From assembly GCF_000373245.1 (NCBI RefSeq), contig NZ_KB890738.1, positions 501,713 through 565,712 of the forward strand: a stretch of 64,000 bases of DNA, read 5' to 3'. The notes under the pieces are model-generated. The model saw only the letters and a program-made list of their open reading frames with translations, made no database searches and had not been told where the DNA came from. The translations under genes and the position numbers were made by a program. The stretch is from Echinicola pacifica DSM 19836 (GTDB lineage: Bacteria > Bacteroidota > Bacteroidia > Cytophagales > Cyclobacteriaceae). Below, in pieces: positions 26,069 through 35,566 of the stretch; position 1 is the first letter of the stretch, and each line of letters starts with the position of its first letter.

Positions 26069-29000
26069 TTAGAAGCTTACATTTAAACCTAAGGTGAAGG
26101 TTTTAGCTGGTGTATAAGTATTGGAGGTCGTTCCGTTGAAACTTTCAGAAACGAACATTCCTTTTCTTTTAGACAGCCATCCCAAGTTCTCCCCAGCCAC
26201 ATAGATCGATGCTTGAGAAGCATCCACCTTTTTCAGCAGATTGGCAGGAAGGATATAGCTAAGGTTTATTGATCGCAGGTTCAAATAAGATCTATCGATC
26301 AACCAACGGTCTGAACCGCCGTTTGATTGCTGTCCTTGAATATTATCCATACGTGGTACATTGGTGATATCACCAGCCGTCTCCCATCTATTTAGGATAT
26401 CTTTATGCAATGAAGAGCCATCAGGTGATGAGGTCATCATACTTGCATATACACCATCATATATATCGCCGCCCACAGAGAAGCTGGTCAATATACTTAG
26501 GGAGATATTCTTATAGGTAAAGGTATTGCTCAAACCGCCAGTAAAGTCCGGGATAGCAGTACCTGCCGAATGGTAGGCGGCATTTGACAGGGTAGTGGTC
26601 AAAGTATCCTGACCCTGAATGATTACATCATCACGTAATGAACCTTCAGTGGTAAGCTTTTCCACGGCTGTGTACATGCCATAGCCCGTCTCAGGATCCA
26701 CGCCTCTCCAGTCTCTCAACCAATAGTCATAAATGGATCCACCAACTACCAACTTCTTAGTTCCAACTACCTGCTCCTCAAATGGCAATTTCTTAAACTC
26801 ATTTTTGAAGGTGGAGACGTTCAGGTTGGCATTCCAAGTGAAGTCCTGATTACGGATGATGTCACCTTGAAGTTGAAGTTCGATACCGGTATTAGACATG
26901 GTACCCACATTGACTGGGGTACTTTCGATACCGGTAGTCAAAGAAAGCGGTACGTCAAACAGTAGGTTTTCAGAAACTCTATAATAATATTCCAAGGTAC
27001 CAGTGAATCTTTTTGCAAAAGCAAAGTCAATTCCGATATCGAAGGTATTATTTGACTCCCATAATAATTCAGTAGCTGACAAGCTTCCCTGAAGGATACC
27101 AGGCTCATTGGCATTATTATAATCCAGATCATATAAGGCCTGCCAAGGATAGTAATCAGGGCTACCAGCATCATCCAAAAGGCCGTCATTACCTACCTCA
27201 CCATAACTGGCTCGTAATTTCAACATATCAAAGAAGTCTGCATTGAAGAAGGCCTCTTTTTCGATATTCCACGCACCGGCCACAGACCAGAAAGTACCCC
27301 ATCTTACGTCCTCAAAGAACCTGGATGAACCATCTCTTCTGATGGACGCTGACAAGGAATACTTATCATCATATACATAGTTGAAGCGAGAGAAGTAAGA
27401 CTCGATACGATAAGAATCCACTCTACCATCCGCAGAGTTTACTGTCACGAAGTTACCAGGCTCGATATTTCCATCAAGGATCTGCCCTTGCTTAGCGATT
27501 TCCTGACGGTTGATCTTCAGGTCATAGTTTTCGTGCGCCACCAATCCTTCAAAGTAATGCTTGATATTGATGGTATTAGCATAGCTCAAAATCTGGTTGA
27601 AGGTCATGGAATTTCTTCGCGTATTCAGACGGTCTGTTCTTCCAGATGGAGCGCCGTCACCCACGATAGGGTTATCATAGCCCACACCTAGATAAGAGAT
27701 CATATCTGTAGAGATATTGGATCTGAACTTAAAGTTTTTGAGAAAATCTATCTCAGCATAAGCCCTAGCACTGATGACATCTCTGTCATAGAAGTTTTCG
27801 TTTAGCTTAGTTTCCTGCACCACGTGACGTCCAGGAGATCCACCAGAACCACGGAATACAGAACCTAGATTGGTCATATCTCCGGTATCATATATTTTTT
27901 GTCCGTTGGCATCCAGGATATATCCACCAGTTTGCTGGTTTTGAAGATATACTGGATAGATAGGGCCCATATTTCTAGCAAAGAAAAACGGGTTTACATA
28001 ACTAGAATTTCCTGAAGTAGCGGCGTTATTGCCTTCAGTCATGGTAGCGGAAAGGTTGATACCTGTCTTGAACCAGTCTGTAGCTTGCGTATTCACATTG
28101 ATACGACCAGTAAATCGCTCCATATCAGACTTGATTACAAAGCCTTTTTCATTTAGATAACCAATACTAGTATAGTAGTCAGTTCTATCTGTACCGCCTG
28201 AATAAGACATATTGTACTCGCCTCTACCACCGCTACGGGTCACTGCGTCGAACCAATCAAGGTCGGTAAAGTTATTTACTGCACCAGAGTTTAGCATACC
28301 ATCCACACCCACTACTTCGTTGTTAGGGACGTCATACACATTATATTTCAGCACAGGAATAAGGTTTTCCGAAGCATATTGGCTAGCGGCATTTTCTGCC
28401 ATATTAGAGTTAGTCATCTGACCAAATTTCAGAGACTCCCAAGTCAGCGGATAATATTCGTCTGCATTGACACGGTCATATTCAGGAAGTGCTCTGGAAG
28501 ACACCCCTTGACGAATACTTATATTAAAGGTTGGCTTATTTTTACCGCCTTTTTTGGTAGTGATCATGATCACACCGTTGGCGGCTCTGGCTCCATAAAG
28601 AGCTGAAGAGGAAGCATCCTTCAATACCGTCACATCTGCAATGTCCTTAGGATTAAGGTTAGAGATATCACCATCATAAGGCACACCATCCACCACATAT
28701 AGTGGATTTTGGGAAGCATTTACAGAGCCGATTCCTCGGATACGGATGGTGGGACTCTCTCCTGGCTGGCCACTAGCAGAGGTGGTTATTACACCAGCCG
28801 CCTGACCTTCCAGTACATTTGTTACACTGTTGATGGGACGATTGGCAATACTGGCTTCTTTGATGGCAATTGCAGAACCTGCAAAATTGCCTTTCTCGGC
28901 AGAACCATAAGCCACTACGATGACCTCATCCAGATTTTGGGTATCTGGCGACAAGGTCACATTTACTGTAGATTGGTTTCCGATCTTTGATTCGAAACTG

Positions 29001-29236
29001 GAATAACCAATAAAACTAAAAACTAATGTATTCTGGCCCTCTGGGACCGTAATAGAATACATACCGTCTAGGTCGGTGATGGCACCGACTGTAGTACCCT
29101 TTACCAAGACATTCACGCCTGGCAATCCATTAGGCTCTTCTTGCGAAACTACCTTCCCTGTTACCTTGCGACCTTGGGCCCAAGTAGCAGAAATGGTCAA
29201 GAGCACTAAGATTAAACTTAGTAAACTTTTCCTCAT
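26069..29236 (-). CDS. SusC/RagA family TonB-linked outer membrane protein (tandem unit A)
   Basis: A TonB-dependent outer-membrane transporter of 1055 residues. Signal peptide 1-21 (ending SATWAQ), carboxypeptidase-like domain about 22-100 (LPGVNVLVKGTTVGAITDLDG), TonB-box-like DEVIVVAYG (103-111), plug about 115-235 with PLYVVDGVPYDGD and LYGARAANGVIMITTKKG (213-230), then the barrel ending TLGLNVSF. It has exactly the length of the SusC of unit B (32324-35491), and most positions compared by eye agree, including the PIYPVYLQNQQTGGYILDANG and KKLVVGGSIYDYWLRDWRG stretches. The shared upstream sequence AATATAGGTAAA and an inverted repeat lie in its leader. No sigma/anti-sigma or hybrid two-component regulator is adjacent. 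Confidence 0.97.
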   Translation of the reverse strand: MRKSLLSLILVLLTISATWAQGRKVTGKVVSQEEPNGLPGVNVLVKGTTVGAITDLDGMYSITVPEGQNTLVFSFIGYSSFESKIGNQSTVNVTLSPDTQNLDEVIVVAYGSAEKGNFAGSAIAIKEASIANRPINSVTNVLEGQAAGVITTSASGQPGESPTIRIRGIGSVNASQNPLYVVDGVPYDGDISNLNPKDIADVTVLKDASSSALYGARAANGVIMITTKKGGKNKPTFNISIRQGVSSRALPEYDRVNADEYYPLTWESLKFGQMTNSNMAENAASQYASENLIPVLKYNVYDVPNNEVVGVDGMLNSGAVNNFTDLDWFDAVTRSGGRGEYNMSYSGGTDRTDYYTSIGYLNEKGFVIKSDMERFTGRINVNTQATDWFKTGINLSATMTEGNNAATSGNSSYVNPFFFARNMGPIYPVYLQNQQTGGYILDANGQKIYDTGDMTNLGSVFRGSGGSPGRHVVQETKLNENFYDRDVISARAYAEIDFLKNFKFRSNISTDMISYLGVGYDNPIVGDGAPSGRTDRLNTRRNSMTFNQILSYANTINIKHYFEGLVAHENYDLKINRQEIAKQGQILDGNIEPGNFVTVNSADGRVDSYRIESYFSRFNYVYDDKYSLSASIRRDGSSRFFEDVRWGTFWSVAGAWNIEKEAFFNADFFDMLKLRASYGEVGNDGLLDDAGSPDYYPWQALYDLDYNNANEPGILQGSLSATELLWESNNTFDIGIDFAFAKRFTGTLEYYYRVSENLLFDVPLSLTTGIESTPVNVGTMSNTGIELQLQGDIIRNQDFTWNANLNVSTFKNEFKKLPFEEQVVGTKKLVVGGSIYDYWLRDWRGVDPETGYGMYTAVEKLTTEGSLRDDVIIQGQDTLTTTLSNAAYHSAGTAIPDFTGGLSNTFTYKNISLSILTSFSVGGDIYDGVYASMMTSSPDGSSLHKDILNRWETAGDITNVPRMDNIQGQQSNGGSDRWLIDRSYLNLRSINLSYILPANLLKKVDASQASIYVAGENLGWLSKRKGMFVSESFNGTTSNTYTPAKTFTLGLNVSF

Positions 29237-29341
29237 AAAGTTATTTATTTGAGTAATAAAATTGGAAAAAGAACATTCATCACGAATAACTTATATTCTA
29301 GTTTTATGGTAAATAAAACCGATAAACATTCATTTGCTTGC

Positions 29342-29363
29342 AATGTTAAGAATTTTTAACATT
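29342..29363 (-). promoter_or_regulatory. Inverted repeat upstream of susC unit A
   Basis: AATGTTAA-N6-TTAACATT is a perfect 8-bp inverted repeat about 105 bases before the susC start and just downstream of the AATATAGGTAAA sequence. Spacing suits a dimeric regulator. A related TTAACATTAA lies upstream of the Oar-like receptor (47376-47385). The region is AT-rich, so chance is possible. Confidence 0.35.
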
Positions 29364-29375
29364 AAAATACGTTGG

Positions 29376-29387
29376 TTTACCTATATT
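29376..29387 (-). promoter_or_regulatory. AATATAGGTAAA element upstream of susC unit A
   Basis: Identical 12-base sequence, in the same orientation, as at 35555-35566 upstream of susC unit B; its core TAGGTAAAC is also at 690-698 upstream of the first susC. It may be part of a promoter or a regulator site. A second, weaker copy (GAATAGGTAATT) lies at 29398-29409. Confidence 0.4.
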
Positions 29388-29616
29388 TTCTGAAAAATTA
29401 CCTATTCACCCTTTATTTTTACCAAATGAAATGAATCGAAGGTGATAAATTTTCAGAACTTATATGATTCCTAAGCCCTCATCTATGGACAAAAATTAGG
29501 CATCATTTGATTTTTAGAGGATTTTATGCTTTTAATCTCTAAGACATTTGGACAATTATGACTTGGTTAAAAAAAATACCATGAAAACAATTTTACACAA
29601 ACAAAAATCAAATACT

Positions 29617-30621
29617 CTACTCCATACAGTTCTTACAAATATCAATTTCTGATCTATCTAGGAAAATCTGGTTTCTAAAAGACCCATACTTTACATTTTT
29701 CCATATTTCCGCCAATCGCGTTATTCCAATATTACCCATGGTGTATTTTCCATCCTTATCATAGCAGCAGGGAAGCACATCCCCATCCCAGGTGATTACC
29801 GCTCCTTGCCACATCCTCCAACATTTATCTCTAAGCTCTTTTTTGAGCTTCCACTTTCCCATGCCATCAGGCAGATAGCGGGAATATCGGAGGTCGCTGG
29901 GGATCAGCGGGGAGCCATTTTCATAATTATAGATTTGAGCGGTCTTCAGCTGCAGCTCATCCACCCCGAGAGATTTGGCCAGAGACTTGATTTTAGATAG
30001 CTCATGCTCATTCTGGCCAGTCACCAAAAACTGAAATATAACTTGAGGAAAATGTTGATGACGCGCCCGCCGGCTTTTGATCAGTAGATCAATACCCGCA
30101 AGCACCCGATCCAGCTTTCCTCCAATCCGATAATTTTCATACACCTCCTGCGTAGCCCCATCCACCGATACGATCAGCTGCTTAAGGCCTGAATCTAATA
30201 CCTGGGGCACAGTCTTTTCATTGAGGAAATGCGCATTGGTAGAGGTGGCAGTAAAGATCTTATGCTGATCAGCGTATTTTACCAGTTCCAAAAACTGAGG
30301 ATGCAAGAAGGGTTCGCCTTGAAAATACAGGTGCAAATAGGCCAAATGGGGGGATACTTCCTGAATGATCTTTTGGTAAAGTGCTGTATCCAGCATCCCT
30401 GTGGGACGGGAAAAACTCCTCAGGCCAGAAGGACATTCGGGACACCGTAGATTGCAGCCCGTGGTAGGCTCTATTGACAAAGCCGCAGGTAAACCCTGAA
30501 TAAGAGGCTTTCGGAACCATTGAGCTTTCCAAAAAGAGAGATATAAGCTGACAGCATTCCTAACCTTGGCCCAGGACAAATACTTAAAAAACTGAATACC
30601 TAAAACCACTTTGCTTTTCAT
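29617..30621 (-). CDS. Radical SAM protein with reduced SPASM/twitch-like C-terminus
   Basis: A 334-residue radical SAM enzyme. The iron-sulfur cluster motif is CNLRCPEC (Cys56, Cys60, Cys63) in EPTTGCNLRCPECPSGLR, and SAM-binding features follow (LYFQGEPFLHPQFLELV, SVDGATQEVYENYR). The C-terminus has CWRMWQGAVITWDGDVLPCC and ends ICKNCME, giving five cysteines instead of the seven of a full SPASM domain, so at most one auxiliary cluster is likely. The substrate is unknown: no precursor peptide or maturation partner was found beside it. It stands alone between two duplicated susCD units, with its own 180-base upstream gap after their terminator. A housekeeping or lipid- or sugar-modifying role is as possible as a link to the susCD genes. 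Confidence 0.88.
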   Translation of the reverse strand: MKSKVVLGIQFFKYLSWAKVRNAVSLYLSFWKAQWFRKPLIQGLPAALSIEPTTGCNLRCPECPSGLRSFSRPTGMLDTALYQKIIQEVSPHLAYLHLYFQGEPFLHPQFLELVKYADQHKIFTATSTNAHFLNEKTVPQVLDSGLKQLIVSVDGATQEVYENYRIGGKLDRVLAGIDLLIKSRRARHQHFPQVIFQFLVTGQNEHELSKIKSLAKSLGVDELQLKTAQIYNYENGSPLIPSDLRYSRYLPDGMGKWKLKKELRDKCWRMWQGAVITWDGDVLPCCYDKDGKYTMGNIGITRLAEIWKNVKYGSFRNQIFLDRSEIDICKNCME

Positions 30622-30802
30622 GAACTATCTCTCTATCTCGCTCGCTCAGGAATAGTCTTATTCCAGCTCATCAAAATTAGTTATAATCCACTCATCAGCA
30701 AATTTCAAAAAAACTATATGGAAGCAAGGAAATCTCAAAATGAAATCAGCACTTATTGAGCGTTTTTAGGATCCCAGGAAAAATGTGCTCAATTATGAAT
30801 TC

Positions 30803-30838
30803 AAAAAAAAACGACCTAAGCTGTTTGCCTAGGTCGTT
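30803..30838 (-). terminator. Intrinsic terminator of tandem susCD unit B
   Basis: A 12-bp stem on the minus strand (30838-30827 with 30821-30810, one G-U pair, 5-base loop) is followed by a run of T. The sequences of the stems in units A and B differ, but placement and design are alike. Confidence 0.9.
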
Positions 30839-30850
30839 GATACATTATAA

Positions 30851-32311
30851 TCAGGAGGGGTTTTGTATTATTTTATCGTTGGCATTGATTTCATCCAAAG
30901 GAATCTTCCACTGCCATTCATTACTACCTGCATCCCGCTTATAGTTGTTTTCTAATACGGTGCTCACATGATTGCCGCCAGTCCTATCCAGAGGAAGGTT
31001 AAGCCGCTTCAGGTCAAAGAACCGGAATCCCTCTCCCCAGAGTTCGACACGACGCTGGACCATTATTTCTTCTATAAGCAGCTGGCCCGTATTAGTGCTC
31101 AGGAGGTATTTAGGGTCTCTGGCATGAGCCAATTCGTAGAGTACTTCTGCTGCCTTGCTGTTATTTCCTGATCTGGCCATGGCTTCAGCTTCTATCAAGA
31201 CCATTTCGGAAGCTCTCATATAGGGTACATCACCCACAGAACTCGATTCACCTTGCGCAAGAAACTTCCTATTCATATAGGGTTTTTTCACAAATCTATT
31301 TGAAGGAGGCTCGAAAGTAGTTCCTGTAGGATCCCACAATCCTCTTCTCAGGTCTGTATCAGTCATTTTATCATAAAGGAGACTAAAAATGGCCTTGGGA
31401 TTAGAACGGATATTGGTAGAACTAAAATTTAAGGACATATAAGCGAAATAGGAGGTAAAGTAAGTGGTCTGAAGGTCTATTTGATCAAAACCCCAGATCC
31501 ACTCCGGATTATCGACATTATTAAACCCCTCAAAGAGCTCTGTTTCATTCATAATGGTATAGCCATTACGAGCTAGATTGGCAAAGGAAGCCGCTTCTGC
31601 AAATTTCCCTTGGCTTAGGTACGCTCTCGCTTTGATCCCATTGACCACATTGATATTTAAATGGGATTTGGCATATCGATCCTCATTCAGTAGTTTGCTC
31701 GCCTTCTCAAGGTCCTCATGCACCCGGGCATAGACTTCCTCCACGGTATTCCGTGGGCCACCCACGAGTATAGGCTCCAGTACTATTGGGACTCCCAGCT
31801 GGCTATTACTCCCAGCAGCATCATAGCGTTTGCCATAGAATTGCACGAGGTTCAGGTGAGCCCAGGCACGATAGGCCAGAGCCTGGCCCTTGATCACATC
31901 TATATCTGCCTTTGGACCCGAGGCATTGTCTATATTTGCGATGATCATATTAGCATTACTAATTATGGAATAGTAATATTCCCAAATGAATTGAACATCT
32001 GAGGATGTTTCACTGACATTAGTATTCCATCGATAGACGGAAATATAAAAGCCATTCCCCAGGGAGGTATTTACCAGATCTTCGCCAAGCATATCACGGA
32101 TAATCATAGCCGCTCCTTCGCCCCCTTGCCCTTGGTGGCCAAATTGGAGGTTCAAAGCGCGGTGGATTCCATTCAAGGACGTCAGTGCATTTTCAGTAGT
32201 TAGGAAAATCTGATCTGCTGACACCGCATCGGTAGGCTGTGTATCCAAAAAATTAGGTTCACAGCCCATCATCAAGGTCAGCACAAGTAATATATATAGT
32301 GATTTTTTCAT
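30851..32311 (-). CDS. SusD/RagB family nutrient-binding lipoprotein (tandem unit B)
   Basis: A 486-residue SusD-type surface lipoprotein (signal MKKSLYILLVLTLMMGC, Cys17) with mature start EPNFLDTQPTDAVS. The domain order and most residues match the unit A protein: GQALAYRAWAHLNLVQFYGKRY, GARAYLSQ-type helices, VPYMRASEMVLIEAEAMARSGN and EEIMVQRRVELWGEGFRFFDLKRLNL. The gap to susC is 12 bases, the same as in unit A. Differences cluster in the N-terminal loops (NLQFGHQGQGGEGAAM against ERYDSQGQPAESGVM), which may alter ligand choice. The substrate is unknown. Confidence 0.95.
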   Translation of the reverse strand: MKKSLYILLVLTLMMGCEPNFLDTQPTDAVSADQIFLTTENALTSLNGIHRALNLQFGHQGQGGEGAAMIIRDMLGEDLVNTSLGNGFYISVYRWNTNVSETSSDVQFIWEYYYSIISNANMIIANIDNASGPKADIDVIKGQALAYRAWAHLNLVQFYGKRYDAAGSNSQLGVPIVLEPILVGGPRNTVEEVYARVHEDLEKASKLLNEDRYAKSHLNINVVNGIKARAYLSQGKFAEAASFANLARNGYTIMNETELFEGFNNVDNPEWIWGFDQIDLQTTYFTSYFAYMSLNFSSTNIRSNPKAIFSLLYDKMTDTDLRRGLWDPTGTTFEPPSNRFVKKPYMNRKFLAQGESSSVGDVPYMRASEMVLIEAEAMARSGNNSKAAEVLYELAHARDPKYLLSTNTGQLLIEEIMVQRRVELWGEGFRFFDLKRLNLPLDRTGGNHVSTVLENNYKRDAGSNEWQWKIPLDEINANDKIIQNPS

Positions 32312-32323
32312 GAGAAGATTCTT

Positions 32324-35300
32324 TTAGAAGCTAACGTTTAAACCAAGTGTAAATGTCCTTGCAGGAGTATAGGTATTAGAAGTGACCCCGTTGAATCCTT
32401 GCGAAACAAACATCCCTTTCCTCTTTGATGCCCAACCCAAATTTTCTCCCGCCACATAAATGCTGGCCTGTGATACCTGCACCCTCTCCAGCAGACTCGC
32501 TGGAAGAGTATAGCTTAGATTTACAGACCTTAGGTTCAGGTAAGACCTATTTATCAACCATCGATCAGAAGCGGCATCGGAGTCGGAGGCATTATTGCTA
32601 TCCATTTTCGGTACTTCGGTGATATCACCAGGTTTTTGCCAACGGTTTAAGATATCCTCATGTAAGGCGGAGCCCTCAGGAGAAGCGCCCATCAGTGAGC
32701 TATAAACATTGTCATAGATCAAGCCACCCACAGAGAAACTAGTCAATACACTCAAAGAGAATTTCTTATACGTAAAGGTATTGCTTATTCCGCCTGAGAA
32801 ATCTGGTATTGCGGTTCCAGCACTATGGTATCGGGCATTATTCTGGCTTGTAGTCAGGGTATCCTGTCCTATAATTTTCAGATTATCATTAATTTTCCCG
32901 TTTTCATCATAGTAATTGTCAGCGGTGTATAGCCCTTGGCCAGTTTCGGGATCCACCCCCCTCCAGTCTCGCAGCCAGTAGTCATAAATAGATCCACCCA
33001 CCACTAGTTTTTTACTTCCATTGATAAGTTCATCAAATGGCAGCTCCTTAAATTCATTCTTAAAGGTGGAAATATTGAGGTTTACATTCCACGAAAAATC
33101 TTTTTTGCGGAGGACATCCCCTTGTAATTGGAACTCTATACCAGAGTTTGACATGGCGCCGAGATTAGCAGGAATACTGCTAAAACCCGTAGTTAAGGAC
33201 AATGGCACCTCGAAGAGTAGATTATCAGATATACGATAATAATACTCCAGGGTACCAGAAAACTTATTGCCAAAGGCAAAATCCACCCCTACATCAAATG
33301 TTTTATTGGCCTCCCATAATAGGCCTTTAGAAGCCAGGCTTTCCTGAAAAGTACCTGCCTCGTTAGCATTATTATAGTTTAGACCATATAAAGCCTGCCA
33401 AGGGTAGTAGTTTTGACTCCCATTGGAATATTGCACCCCATTATTTCCGACCTCTCCATAACTCATTCTTAATTTGATCATTTGGAAATAATCAAGGTTG
33501 AAAAAATTCTCCTTATCGATACTCCAAGCCCCGGCAACAGACCAAAACAGTCCCCAGCGTACATCTTTATAAAATCTGGAAGATCCATCTGTTCGTATGG
33601 AGGCAGACAGGGAGTATTTTTCATCATAGACATAATTAAATCGAGAGAAATAAGATTCTATTCTATCGGTATCCACACGACCAGAGGCAGAGTTTACAGT
33701 GACGAAATTATCAGGCTCCACATTACCATCTAATATCTGCCCTGATTTAATCACATGCTGCCGGTTATACTTATAGCTATAGCTTTCATGCGCCATCAAT
33801 CCTTCCAGATAATGCTTGCCTTCAAAGGTATTTGCATAGCTCAGGATCTGATTGAAGGTGGTAGAGTTTTTTCGGATATTCAACCGCTCCATCAATCCTC
33901 CTGGTGCGCCATCTCCCACCACACGATTTTGATAGATCATCCCTAAATAAGAAGTGATGTCTGTAGAGATATTGGTTTTAAACTTAAAATCCTTCAAAAA
34001 ACTCACCTCAGCATAGGCACGTGCACTTATGATATCCTCATCTGTAATATCCTCGTTGAGTATTGCCTCCTGGATGGTGTGTCGGCCCGAGTTAGCGCCA
34101 GATGGACGGAAGACAGATCCCAAATCTGTGCGATCTCCCGTATCAAAAATCTTTTGGCCATTCTCATCCAGAATAAATCCTCCGGTTTGTTGATTTTGAA
34201 GATAAACAGGAAAAATCGGCCCCATATTTCTGGCAAAGTAGAAGGGATTTACGATACCATTGCTTGAAGTGGTAGAGGCATAATTACCATCTATCATGGT
34301 GGCGGAGAGATTTACCCCTGTTTTTAGCCAGTCTGTGGCTTGAGTATTGACATTAATACGGCCAGTAATACGCTCCAGGTCGGATTTTAAAACGAAACCC
34401 TCTTCTTTCAGGTAACTAACACTGGTATAGAAATCCGTCGCCTCTGAGCCACCGGAATAGCTCATTATATATTCTCCTCTTCCACCAGACCGCGTCACAT
34501 CATCAAACCAGTCAAGGCCTTGAAAATTATTAACTGCCAGAGGGTTTAGTTTTCCATCTATCCCCACTACTTCATTATCGGGGATATTATAGACATTATA
34601 ATTTAGCACTTGGATTAGATTCTCCGTAGCATATTGACTGGCATCGACCTCGTTTTCGTTGCTGGAAGACATGATACCATTTTTGAGAGATTCCCACTGT
34701 AATGGATAATATTGATCAGCATTGACACGACCATATTCCGGAAGAGCCCTTGAAGACACCCCCTGTCTCACGTTGAGATTGAAAGTGGAATTATCCTTTT
34801 TCCCTTTCTTGGTGGTGATCATGATGACACCATTGGCAGCCCTTGCCCCATACAGTGCAGAGGAGGAAGCATCCTTAAGTACCGTCAAGTCGGCAATATC
34901 ATTAGGTGCGATATTGGATATATCACCATCATATGGAACCCCATCGACCACATATAGCGGACTTTGGGAAGCATTTACTGAGCCCACACCACGAATCCGT
35001 ACTTCAGGACTAAACCCTGGCTGCCCACTGGCAGAAGTGGTAAACACACCCGCCGCCTGTCCTTCCAGGACATTAGTGACGCTACTTACGGCTCGATTGG
35101 TTATTTCGGTATCCTTTATGGCCAGTGCTGAGCCACCAAAAGTATCCTTATGGGTAGTGCCATAGGCGATCACGATGACCTCGTCCAGATTTTGGGTATC
35201 AGGAACCATCGTCACATTGATCGTGGATTGGTTGCCTATAGCGATAGTCTCCGAGCTATAGCCTATAAAACTAAAAACAATCGTCGTCTGGCCCTCTGGC

Positions 35301-35491
35301 ACTGCTATAGAATAATTACCATCCAAGTCTGTCACAACCCCGACTGTGGTTCCCTTTACCAGAACATTTACTCCCGGTAATCCCTGCGGCTCTTCCTTGG
35401 ATATCACTCTTCCTGTTACCTTCTGGCTCTGGGCCCAAGCAGCAGAAAAAGCAAAGAGCAACAACACAATACTTAGTAAACTTCCCTTCAT
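32324..35491 (-). CDS. SusC/RagA family TonB-linked outer membrane protein (tandem unit B)
   Basis: A 1055-residue TonB-dependent transporter, paralogue of the unit A SusC. Signal peptide ending AAWAQ (residue 21), carboxypeptidase-like domain (LPGVNVLVKGTTVGVVTDLDG), DEVIVIAYG TonB-box-like stretch, plug with PLYVVDGVPYDGD and LYGARAANGVIMITTKKG, and barrel ending TLGLNVSF. No insertion or deletion changes the overall length relative to unit A, so divergence is by substitution. The AATATAGGTAAA sequence lies 64 bases before the start codon, closer than in unit A. With its SusD it forms a two-gene operon. Substrate unknown. Confidence 0.97.
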   Translation of the reverse strand: MKGSLLSIVLLLFAFSAAWAQSQKVTGRVISKEEPQGLPGVNVLVKGTTVGVVTDLDGNYSIAVPEGQTTIVFSFIGYSSETIAIGNQSTINVTMVPDTQNLDEVIVIAYGTTHKDTFGGSALAIKDTEITNRAVSSVTNVLEGQAAGVFTTSASGQPGFSPEVRIRGVGSVNASQSPLYVVDGVPYDGDISNIAPNDIADLTVLKDASSSALYGARAANGVIMITTKKGKKDNSTFNLNVRQGVSSRALPEYGRVNADQYYPLQWESLKNGIMSSSNENEVDASQYATENLIQVLNYNVYNIPDNEVVGIDGKLNPLAVNNFQGLDWFDDVTRSGGRGEYIMSYSGGSEATDFYTSVSYLKEEGFVLKSDLERITGRINVNTQATDWLKTGVNLSATMIDGNYASTTSSNGIVNPFYFARNMGPIFPVYLQNQQTGGFILDENGQKIFDTGDRTDLGSVFRPSGANSGRHTIQEAILNEDITDEDIISARAYAEVSFLKDFKFKTNISTDITSYLGMIYQNRVVGDGAPGGLMERLNIRKNSTTFNQILSYANTFEGKHYLEGLMAHESYSYKYNRQHVIKSGQILDGNVEPDNFVTVNSASGRVDTDRIESYFSRFNYVYDEKYSLSASIRTDGSSRFYKDVRWGLFWSVAGAWSIDKENFFNLDYFQMIKLRMSYGEVGNNGVQYSNGSQNYYPWQALYGLNYNNANEAGTFQESLASKGLLWEANKTFDVGVDFAFGNKFSGTLEYYYRISDNLLFEVPLSLTTGFSSIPANLGAMSNSGIEFQLQGDVLRKKDFSWNVNLNISTFKNEFKELPFDELINGSKKLVVGGSIYDYWLRDWRGVDPETGQGLYTADNYYDENGKINDNLKIIGQDTLTTSQNNARYHSAGTAIPDFSGGISNTFTYKKFSLSVLTSFSVGGLIYDNVYSSLMGASPEGSALHEDILNRWQKPGDITEVPKMDSNNASDSDAASDRWLINRSYLNLRSVNLSYTLPASLLERVQVSQASIYVAGENLGWASKRKGMFVSQGFNGVTSNTYTPARTFTLGLNVSF

Positions 35492-35554
35492 ATTATTAAT
35501 TTTAGGATTAAATAATTTTTTAATTCAGCAAGACATTCCTCTGAAATGGTGTCT

Positions 35555-35566
35555 TTTACCTATATT
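35555..35566 (-). promoter_or_regulatory. AATATAGGTAAA element upstream of susC unit B
   Basis: Same 12-base sequence and orientation as upstream of susC unit A (29376-29387). Being kept in both non-coding leaders, which otherwise look quite different, suggests a function. Confidence 0.4.

Larger units (their letters stand above)
29237..29616. other. Upstream region of susC unit A
   Basis: About 380 AT-rich bases between the radical SAM gene and susC. It holds the inverted repeat and the AATATAGGTAAA element annotated separately. No intrinsic terminator for the radical SAM gene and no further gene are seen. Confidence 0.5.

Noticed and set aside
29617-30621. Ribosomal-peptide modification locus
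   Set aside because: No precursor peptide, transporter or protease gene accompanies the radical SAM gene.
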